Positions 7,281-12,608 of a DNA stretch of 19,607 nucleotides are shown here, piece by piece. The position numbers and the translations under genes were made by a program. The stretch's first letter is position 1, and each line of letters starts with the position of its first letter. The notes below the pieces were generated by a model. That model saw only the letters and a list, made by a program, of their open reading frames with translations. It did no database searches and was not told the origin of the DNA. Origin of the DNA: Nitrospiraceae bacterium (lineage in GTDB: Bacteria; Nitrospirota; Nitrospiria; Nitrospirales; UBA8639). The stretch lies in NCBI GenBank assembly GCA_003523945.1, contig DOFS01000445.1, positions 1-19,607 of the forward strand, written 5' to 3'.

Positions 7281-7865
7281 ATGAATATTTTCAACCGATT
7301 CTTGGTGATCCTTGGCATTCTTCTTATAGGGTCGGGATGCAGCGCCATTTTGATGATAACGTTTGGCATGTTGGACCCTGAACAGATGATGCCATCTCCA
7401 TGGCATCAGATCTTCACCCCATTGACCCAATTAGAGGGGACAAATTGGTGGAGTGTGGTGGGCGTATGCCTTGGGCTGCTATGTTTGGGCCTCTGCCTGT
7501 TGATCGTAGAGTTCATCCCACATTCCAGTAAAAATTCTGCAGTGACAGTGAAAAAGGACGATCTGGGACACATCACCGCCTCCCTGACGAGCATTCAAGA
7601 CCTGGTCAATCGGGAAGCGGGAAAAATCGAAGGAATCTTGGAAAGTTCGACCAAAGTCAAGGAAGGATCAGATGGCATTCATCTCCATTGCCGCCTAATC
7701 GTGACCCCGCAGGCAAGCGCCAATGTGCTGGGACCTCAAGTACAAGATCGTGCAAAAGAGGTAGTCGAGCGCTATTTAGGAAAAAATGTGGTTGAAATAC
7801 ACATCCAAACTCAGATGGCCCCCTTAGAAAAGAATACGAGACGAATACAATCCCGGGTCCGTTAG
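7281..7865 (+). CDS. amaP: AmaP-like Asp23 membrane anchor protein
   Basis: A 194-residue protein with two N-terminal membrane helices (about 7-29 and 56-78) separated by a short loop, and a cytoplasmic C-terminal domain (about 90-178). This is the layout of AmaP, which anchors Asp23 to the membrane in Firmicutes. The C-terminal domain (HITASLTSIQDLVNREA, IHLHCRLIVTPQASANVLGPQVQDRAKEVVERYLG, VVEIHIQ) itself resembles the Asp23 fold, as in known AmaP proteins. The ATG at 7281 lies 4 nt after the previous stop with a poor ribosome site, suggesting translational coupling; an in-frame ATG at 7257 would overlap the upstream gene. The position directly after three Asp23-like genes strongly supports the assignment. 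Confidence 0.8.
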   Translation: MNIFNRFLVILGILLIGSGCSAILMITFGMLDPEQMMPSPWHQIFTPLTQLEGTNWWSVVGVCLGLLCLGLCLLIVEFIPHSSKNSAVTVKKDDLGHITASLTSIQDLVNREAGKIEGILESSTKVKEGSDGIHLHCRLIVTPQASANVLGPQVQDRAKEVVERYLGKNVVEIHIQTQMAPLEKNTRRIQSRVR

Positions 7866-7889
7866 AAATTGCAAAAAGGAGAAAACCAG

Positions 7890-8090
7890 GTGAATACGCT
7901 CTTGTCAGCATTGTCGGCCATGACCCAGGGATTAGGACCGGTGGTCTCCATCGTCCTGGCAGCCTTACTGATCATCATTGGATGGTTGGTCATCGTCTAC
8001 CCTGCACTTCTGGGCTGGATTATTGGTCTGGTGCTTATCTTAGTTGGCGTCGCAATTCTCGCGGGAGTGTTCACTCCACGTGACCGGTGA
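7890..8090 (+). CDS. small two-helix membrane protein of the Asp23 module
   Basis: A 66-residue protein starting with GTG at 7890, supported by AAGGAG at 7876-7881. Two membrane helices fill most of it: about 18-36 (VVSIVLAALLIIIGWLVIV) and 40-60 (ALLGWIIGLVLILVGVAIL), followed by the basic tail FTPRDR. Firmicute asp23 operons usually carry a small two-helix protein of the DUF2273 family; this protein occupies the same place, but I cannot confirm homology from sequence. The gap to the AmaP-like gene is 24 nt. It closes the five-gene module. Confidence 0.75.
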   Translation: MNTLLSALSAMTQGLGPVVSIVLAALLIIIGWLVIVYPALLGWIIGLVLILVGVAILAGVFTPRDR

Positions 8091-8394
8091 GTAAAACAAC
8101 CCTATGGTCAACTTTTCCGCAAACTGCTGCGTAAGCTTTTAAATGTTCCTTTAGAAATCACAATATTGTTTACCACCAAAATGCGAATGGAAACTTAAAA
8201 CAAAAAAATTCGCCAATACATTGGAGGAAATTTATGTAAAACAATCGCCCTGGTAGTTGTTATTCGAAGAAAATTATCAGCCTTTTTGCTACTTCCAGAG
8301 GGCTATTTTCAAAAATCCGGCATGGAAAAAAGCAGGGCTTTTAGCTAAAAATTTTCCCAAAAAAGGGAATCCACATCAACCAAAAGAGGAAACT
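8091..8394. other. intergenic region with a gene relic
   Basis: About 300 bp, AT-rich. It holds an ATG-TAA start-stop with a perfect ribosome site (listed separately), an AAAAGC/GCTTTT hairpin near 8327-8341 and a TTCCC-A6-GGGAA hairpin at 8354-8369. The upstream part (8100-8220) shows no assignable promoter or gene. Confidence 0.45.
8223..8239 (+). pseudogene. start-stop (ATG TAA) with strong SD, probable gene relic
   Basis: GGAGGA at 8223-8228 lies 6 nt before ATG (8234-8236), which is followed at once by TAA (8237-8239). Dropping the T at 8237 would open a frame reading M-KTIALVVVI, a typical start of a small exported or membrane protein, that continues to a stop near 8345. The likely history is a 1-nt insertion in a small gene; a functional start-stop element is the alternative. 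Confidence 0.35.
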
Positions 8395-8802
8395 ATGAAA
8401 ATACTCAACCCATCACTCTTGGTCATCCCTTGTGCCATTCTCTTACTGACTGGCCTCGCAGGAGCACAAAACGAGAGCCAATTGACTGAGCAGAAACAGG
8501 GGCTTGCAGAAACACGACACGAACTAGGAAAAACACAACAGGATCTTGAAAAATATGAGAATGCCCGCGACAAATTCGATGAAGGCGTGACGGATTTTTT
8601 GGATGACCGAGCCCGCTTTCACTACGTTCAAGACCGATACCAGAATGCCAAAGCAAAATTTGAGCAAGCGGAACATCAATTTCGGAAATCCGAGGAGAAA
8701 TTTAGAGGGGATGAAGATCGGTATCAAAAAGCACGAGACCAATTTTTGGGGGCTCAAGCCCGATATCGAAAAGAACGTGATCGATTCCTGAGTGGCTCAT
8801 AA
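8395..8802 (+). CDS. exported coiled-coil protein with aromatic heptads
   Basis: A 135-residue protein, family not recognised. Residues 1-24 form a classical signal peptide (MKIL, hydrophobic core, LAGA-Q cleavage), so the mature protein should be periplasmic or secreted. The rest is one continuous predicted coiled coil. Leu30, 37, 44 and 51 start a leucine heptad, then Tyr/Phe sits at exactly every seventh residue: Y54, F61, F68, F75, Y82, F89, F96, F103, Y110, F117, Y124, F131. The residue three later is usually small (Ala57, Gly64, Ala85, Ala92, Ser99, Ala113, Ala120). The residue before each aromatic is almost always charged or Gln. The ATG at 8395 has AAGAGGAAA just upstream; the frame is open further upstream but the signal peptide fixes the start. 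Function unknown; a structural or envelope-spacing role is conceivable. Confidence 0.85.
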   Translation: MKILNPSLLVIPCAILLLTGLAGAQNESQLTEQKQGLAETRHELGKTQQDLEKYENARDKFDEGVTDFLDDRARFHYVQDRYQNAKAKFEQAEHQFRKSEEKFRGDEDRYQKARDQFLGAQARYRKERDRFLSGS

Positions 8803-8954
8803 GCTGCCTCGCAGGACCTTCACACCAAGCAAGGGGATGAAGGGTCTCATGCCAAAGCCGATTACAGAAAATAGGACCGATCGCGCCAAGACAAACTTTT
8901 TCATCTAGGAGAATTTTGGCCAAACGGGAAAGCGGTCTCTATTAACAACAATTT

Positions 8955-8968
8955 TCTTGAACTCAAGA
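8955..8968. promoter_or_regulatory. inverted repeat before BON lipoprotein gene
   Basis: TCTTGA-AC-TCAAGA, two perfect 6-nt arms with a 2-nt centre, directly upstream of the ribosome site. TTAACA at 8942-8947 resembles a -35 box, but no well-placed -10 accompanies it. Confidence 0.3.
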
Positions 8969-8987
8969 TTATAACCGGGAGAGAGCC

Positions 8988-9299
8988 ATGAACATCATAA
9001 AATTACTCGTATTGTCTAGCATTTTCATTATGACCACTACTCTTTTTGGCTGTGCAAGCACTCCACAACGTGAAGGATTTGGGGAATGGATCGATGATTC
9101 AATGATTACAAGTAAAGTCAAAACGGCGCTTTTGGGTGATTCTGCAGTTAGTGGCCTAGATATCCACGTGGAAACCTTTAAAGGACGCGTTCATTTAAGT
9201 GGTCTGGTTGATTCCATCACAGAAGCCACCAAAGCCGAAGAACTGGTTCGAGATGTGAATGGGGTGGTATTAGTCAAAAATAATATCACCGTTAAGTGA
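8988..9299 (+). CDS. BON-domain lipoprotein
   Basis: A 103-residue lipoprotein. The signal peptide ends in the lipobox LFGC, so Cys22 would be lipidated. The rest is a single BON domain (about 37-103) with DDSMITSKVKTALLGDSAVSGLDIHVETFKGRVHLSGLVDS and the closing VNGVVLVKNNITVK. BON proteins such as OsmY and DolP (YraP) bind phospholipid or other envelope components and are often induced by osmotic or envelope stress. The single domain distinguishes it from the two-domain E. coli proteins. The ATG at 8988 follows GGGAGAGAG. A TCTTGA-AC-TCAAGA inverted repeat at 8955-8968 lies 20 nt upstream and could be an operator. Confidence 0.92.
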   Translation: MNIIKLLVLSSIFIMTTTLFGCASTPQREGFGEWIDDSMITSKVKTALLGDSAVSGLDIHVETFKGRVHLSGLVDSITEATKAEELVRDVNGVVLVKNNITVK

Positions 9300-9335
9300 G
9301 GCTCAAAATTACAGATCCGGAAAATTAGGAGGTTG

Positions 9336-9525
9336 GTTTGTTTTTCCAAACACCTGAAATCAGAGCGAGTCAGCACAGAGTTCCCTACCTCTTGCCCCTC
9401 TATTGATAGGGGCAATTCTATATTGTCCCACCGGAGTCCTTCTGCAAGAAGGAGTGAAGCTAGTGTTGAGCCAACATCTCCGATGCGGCTCAACACCGGC
9501 GCTCCGCAGGGGGATCAACAGCGCC
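9336..9525 (+). ncRNA. cluster of five hairpins, candidate structured RNA
   Basis: Between the BON lipoprotein and the next ORF lie consecutive inverted repeats: GTTTG/CAAAC (9336-9351); TTGCCCCT/AGGGGCAA (9392-9415, 8-nt loop); TCCTTCT/AGAAGGA (9437-9453, 3-nt loop); GTGTTGAGCC/GGCTCAACAC (9463-9496), whose loop contains a further CATC/GATG stem with a TCC triloop; and GGCGCT/AGCGCC (9498-9525). No coding sequence is convincing here. The second hairpin could also terminate the lipoprotein transcript. Candidate non-coding RNA or REP-like repeat; no known family recognised. Confidence 0.45.
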
Positions 9526-9674
9526 CTTGGCCAGACCTTTTAGGAGGGAGGCGAGTAAGCCCACCTTTTTAGATTCGAAACAACCATCTTCCCATGATGC
9601 GCAGAAGGCCAAACAGATGGCCCTACCCGCCCTGGACGGAGAAATGCTCGGTTAATCTAGGGGAAACAACACAC

Positions 9675-9815
9675 GTGACAATTATGCTCATCCTATTTGG
9701 CGGGGTAATGGTGTTAGCCATTTGCCTAGCAATCCTCAATTGGTATTATTGGGGAAGATCGACTAAAAAGCGATATCACGCGAAGCATACTCCCATTTCT
9801 GACAAAACAGACTGA
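9675..9815 (+). CDS. 46-aa single-helix membrane protein
   Basis: A small ORF starting with GTG at 9675 (AGGGG at 9659-9663 upstream; an ATG at 9684 is the alternative). It encodes one membrane helix (about 4-26, LILFGGVMVLAICLAILNWYYWG) followed by a basic tail (RSTKKRYHAKH). No family recognised. The strong helix-then-positive-charge pattern favours a real protein with its tail in the cytoplasm. The frame stays open upstream to 9594, but that stretch is Pro/Arg-rich and unlikely to be coding. Confidence 0.45.
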   Translation: MTIMLILFGGVMVLAICLAILNWYYWGRSTKKRYHAKHTPISDKTD

Positions 9816-9832
9816 CCCTCGCTACCTAATCC

Positions 9833-10066
9833 ATGACATCGAAGCATAAATTCAAAGAAATTTCTAAAAAAATGCAGGGCGATCTCTGTAGGGGAAGTTT
9901 TCATCTTTTCTTAAGGTCTGAAGGAAACCTGAAAATTTTCCTAAAGGAGGCCGGCCTGGTACCTATTATCTTTACGATGGCCATTGTGCTATGGGTTGTT
10001 GCACTTGGCTTTTCACCACACAATCCGCATTCAGAATTTCCGCAAACGAATAGGAGATTTGGATGA
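9833..10066 (+). CDS. small membrane ORF, possibly frameshifted
   Basis: A 77-residue frame with one hydrophobic stretch (about 43-60, VPIIFTMAIVLWVVALGF) after a basic N-terminus. There is no ribosome site before the ATG at 9833, while AAAGGAGG at 9943-9950 lies inside the frame before a CTG and well ahead of an ATG at 9977. After the helix the sequence in this frame loses protein-like character, whereas the +1 frame reads IRIQNFRKRIGDLDEKTKR and on to a stop at 10140-10142, so a frameshifted or decayed gene is possible. No family recognised. Confidence 0.3.
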   Translation: MTSKHKFKEISKKMQGDLCRGSFHLFLRSEGNLKIFLKEAGLVPIIFTMAIVLWVVALGFSPHNPHSEFPQTNRRFG

Positions 10067-10214
10067 AAAAACTAAGCGAACCACAAAAGGCGCGGGCGAC
10101 CTGATGGCAGACGGTCTCGTCCGCTTCACGTCTTTCATTTGAGGCCAGGTTATGATTGACTTCGCTTGAAAAGAAAAATCAGAACGTTCGACTGCAACCC
10201 CGGAGAATGCATAC

Positions 10215-10691
10215 ATGAAATCCTTAATCGTCTACGCCGCGCTGTTTATTGTAGGAGTAGGATTCGGTTTAGGAGCCCCGTACCTCGCCTCTCGATATGC
10301 CCAACCCTATCTACCCCAATTTCTTCAGGAAACGGTTCATCCCCTGACCGGGACCGTCACACATAAAGAACGCGAGCAGGATCGCCTCTTGATGACCGTC
10401 ACCACCCAAGACGGCACCATTTTGGCGACCTTTCAGAAACAGGTTCCGGAAATTGACCTCCTTGTGGAAGAACAGGACTCGGTCACCTTGGACGTCAAGC
10501 AATATGAGCCCTTTGTGACCGACCCGCCAATCCTCAAAGTCCACAAACACGCACGGCAGGACCAGGAACCGGCTCCTCCCCCACCTTCTTCGATGGAGCC
10601 CGAACCCCTCTCGGACTCTCAATTGAACTCCTCACCGACAACGGGAGAGATATCTGACCACACAGAACCTTCTCACCTCCCCCTCAATTAA
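10215..10691 (+). CDS. membrane-anchored protein with Pro-rich tail
   Basis: A 158-residue protein of unrecognised family. Residues 4-24 form a signal anchor with a glycine-rich helix (FIVGVGFGLG). Residues 40-110 are predicted mostly beta: LTGTVTHKEREQDRLLMTVTTQDGT and VEEQDSVTLDVKQYEPFVTDPPILKV, a pattern compatible with an OB-like or small beta-barrel domain, though unproven. The tail from about 113 is low complexity, rich in Pro, Glu and Ser. The ATG at 10215 has CGGAGAA at 10200-10206. A hairpin covers its stop codon, and the genes after it run on toward the second channel-like protein, suggesting a shared transcript. Confidence 0.75.
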   Translation: MKSLIVYAALFIVGVGFGLGAPYLASRYAQPYLPQFLQETVHPLTGTVTHKEREQDRLLMTVTTQDGTILATFQKQVPEIDLLVEEQDSVTLDVKQYEPFVTDPPILKVHKHARQDQEPAPPPPSSMEPEPLSDSQLNSSPTTGEISDHTEPSHLPLN

Positions 10692-10701
10692 TGCTTGAGG
10701 G
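10681..10701 (+). terminator. hairpin spanning a stop codon
   Basis: CCCTCAA (10681-10687) pairs perfectly with TTGAGGG (10695-10701) around a 7-nt loop that contains the TAA stop. No T-tract follows, so it may modulate read-through into the downstream genes rather than terminate. Confidence 0.35.
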
Positions 10702-10734
10702 CAGAGGAGAAAAGGTTACCCTACCCAATAAACG

Positions 10735-10893
10735 GTGGTCTCCACGACGCCCGATGCCACTTCAGTGTGGATCACTGCTTTAGAAGATGGAACGCGACGG
10801 GAAATTCATCAGTCCAACATGCGGAATGTCGTTTACCTAATCGTGCCGCTCTTTGTTGGAGTGTTCACCCTTTTTCTGCTTATTAATTTCTAA
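10735..10893 (+). CDS. 52-aa tail-anchored small membrane protein
   Basis: An open frame from 10732 to the TAA at 10891-10893. From GTG at 10735 it encodes 52 residues: a soluble N-terminus containing TSVWITALEDGTRREIHQSN, then one membrane helix near the C-terminus (VVYLIVPLFVGVFTLFLLINF, about 32-52). The stop lies inside TAAGGAGG, the ribosome site of the next gene, a spacing typical of real operon genes. The weak point is the start: no Shine-Dalgarno precedes 10735, and an ATG at 10819 would leave only the 24-residue helix. Family unknown. Confidence 0.5.
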   Translation: MVSTTPDATSVWITALEDGTRREIHQSNMRNVVYLIVPLFVGVFTLFLLINF

Positions 10894-10906
10894 GGAGGTT
10901 ATTCCC

Positions 10907-11740
10907 ATGGATATATCCCTTTGGACCGCAACCCTTCAGGAATCGTTTGAGTACAGCTTTAAACTGTTTATGGCCTATCTCCCGAAAAGCCTTGGAGCCT
11001 TAATGCTGTTAGGAATGGGAATCTTATTGGGAAAAATCGTTGAAGCCGGAATGAGCCGCGGGTTGAGCCTGATCGGCCTGGACCGTCTTTTGAGCGGTAC
11101 CGGCATTCTGTCCTTGCTCAAAAAAATCGGAAGCAAAAAAACGATTTCACAGATTATTGGCCTTCTGGGATTTTGGCTGGTCTTTCTTCTTTTTCTGATT
11201 TCCGCCACGGAGGCCTTGAGTTTGGCTCTCCTGTCTGAAACCTTGACAGGATTGGTTCACTATTTGCCAAAAATCGGCATGGCCACTCTTATTCTCGTTC
11301 TGGGCCTCCTGGCTACGAACTTCGTGCGCGACCTCATCTCTGTCGCGTGCGATTCTTCTGGAATCCGCCAGGGCACCATCATCGCCCAAACCGTCTATAT
11401 AGCCGCCACGCTGCTTGTTCTGGTAACGGCCATCAATGAATTGGGAATTGACACCTCACTCCTCAACCAGATCATTGTGATCGTCATTGCCGGACTTATT
11501 GCCGGAGCCGCGTTATCATTTGGAATCGGTTCTCGTTCAGCCGTGAAAAATCTGATTGCCGCTCACTACATCCAACCGATTGTCCGTATAGGGGAAAAAA
11601 TTCAGGTTGGGGCCTATTATGGTACGGTGACAGCGGTGACTCCCATGGTCGTCGTATTGGATACGGCGAAAGGACGGGTCGTCATTCCTGCGGCACAATT
11701 TACTGAAGTCACCAGCATTCTTTCTCCCAGGGAGGGATAG
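10907..11740 (+). CDS. MscS-like membrane protein with TM-helix repeats, second copy
   Basis: A 277-residue paralogue of the protein at 4228-5082 with the same five-helix plan (about 23-46, 82-105, 116-139, 158-177, 185-208). The repeats are YLPKSLGALMLLGMGILLGK (24-43) and YLPKIGMATLILVLGLLATN (119-138), of the conserved TM-helix family. The last helix carries the pore-like AALSFGIGSRSAVKNLIAAHYI, followed by a short beta domain (VRIGEKIQVGAYYGTVTAVTPMVVVL) without the MscS C-terminal cage. The start at 10907 follows TAAGGAGGT (10891-10899), close to a perfect anti-SD complement. The ribosome site of the MgtE-like gene overlaps its end, so channel and Mg2+ genes are co-transcribed. It may conduct small ions or act as a tension sensor; untested. 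Confidence 0.88.
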   Translation: MDISLWTATLQESFEYSFKLFMAYLPKSLGALMLLGMGILLGKIVEAGMSRGLSLIGLDRLLSGTGILSLLKKIGSKKTISQIIGLLGFWLVFLLFLISATEALSLALLSETLTGLVHYLPKIGMATLILVLGLLATNFVRDLISVACDSSGIRQGTIIAQTVYIAATLLVLVTAINELGIDTSLLNQIIVIVIAGLIAGAALSFGIGSRSAVKNLIAAHYIQPIVRIGEKIQVGAYYGTVTAVTPMVVVLDTAKGRVVIPAAQFTEVTSILSPREG

Positions 11741-11744
11741 GCCG

Positions 11745-12608
11745 ATGGATTTGACCCAACAACTTCGGGAAACCTTTATACAGGAACATCCCTTAGAAGC
11801 TGCACGATTTGTGGAAGAGCTTCCGGCTCAGTCGGCAGGAGAACTGTTGCACAACATGGAGCCGGAACAGGTGGCCGCATTTCTGGAGTATTGCCTTCCA
11901 GGGCCTACGGCGGACATTCTAAAACAGTATCCACTGGCAACCAGCGCCGCCATACTCAGCCGGTTATCCTCCCCTGCGGCACGGGCCGTGCTCCGGCAAT
12001 ATGATCCACCCACACAAACCTCTCTGTTGAATCAGGTTGACCCGGCCATCGGGGCGCATCTCCGTCGCTCAATCACCCTCCCGGATCATACCGCCGGCAG
12101 CCTCGCCGATCCGCATGTCCTGACGCTTCCACCGGATATTACCGTCGCGCAGGCTCTACAACGCGTGTCCCAAACCATCGGGCAAGCCATCTACTATTTA
12201 TATATCATTGATCATCGGACGACCTTGCGCGGAGTCATCCTCATGAAAGAGCTTTTTGGAGCCGAGCCCACCATCGCCCTGTCTTCCATCATGAAACAGG
12301 ACGTGAAAGCGATCCCGGCCTCGGCCAATGCCCTGGACGTTGTCGCTCACCCCGCATGGGCCCAATACGACAGCCTTCCGGTCATTGATCAGGACCATAC
12401 CTTTATTGGGGCTCTTCGACATCGAACATTGAGACAATTTCTCCAGTCACGAGCCGGCGATTATCAACCGGCTTTTCTTTCAGACGCCCTCCTGCAACTG
12501 TGGGAGGCCTATTCGCTTTCCGGTATTGGACTGATGACCGCCTTGGGAGACGCCCTGGCCACGTCGACACCTCCCGTCCCGGCTCGGGAAGAACAGGACA
12601 CACCATGA
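11745..12608 (+). CDS. MgtE N-domain/CBS protein lacking the membrane domain
   Basis: A 287-residue soluble protein equal to the cytosolic half of MgtE. Residues about 15-108 form the superhelical MgtE N domain (repeats around EAARFVEELPAQSAGELLHNMEPEQVAAFLE and LPGPTADILKQYPLATSAAILSRL). Residues about 118-235 form a CBS pair: LTLPPDITVAQALQRVSQ, YLYIIDHRTTLRGVILMKEL, then AIPASANALDVVAHPAWAQYDSLPVIDQDHTFIGAL. After residue 240 the protein ends in a Pro-rich tail, with none of the five pore helices. In MgtE the cytosolic domains bind Mg2+ and close the pore, so this protein may regulate the full MgtE next door. The start at 11745 lies 4 nt after the channel stop, with GGAGGGATAGG before it. 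The stop overlaps mgtE as ATGA. Confidence 0.88.
   Translation: MDLTQQLRETFIQEHPLEAARFVEELPAQSAGELLHNMEPEQVAAFLEYCLPGPTADILKQYPLATSAAILSRLSSPAARAVLRQYDPPTQTSLLNQVDPAIGAHLRRSITLPDHTAGSLADPHVLTLPPDITVAQALQRVSQTIGQAIYYLYIIDHRTTLRGVILMKELFGAEPTIALSSIMKQDVKAIPASANALDVVAHPAWAQYDSLPVIDQDHTFIGALRHRTLRQFLQSRAGDYQPAFLSDALLQLWEAYSLSGIGLMTALGDALATSTPPVPAREEQDTP

Noticed and set aside
7281..7340. Lipobox-like GSGC in the AmaP-like protein
   Set aside because: The residue at -3 is Gly, not Leu/Val/Ile, and the helix is followed by a second membrane helix, fitting an anchor rather than a lipoprotein.
9333..9572. 79-codon frame across the hairpin cluster
   Set aside because: TTG start, no ribosome site, and the residues reflect hairpin sequence rather than protein-like composition.
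10063..10104. 13-codon ORF with good AGGAG before it
   Set aside because: Too short to support as a gene; kept only as part of the possible frameshift observation.
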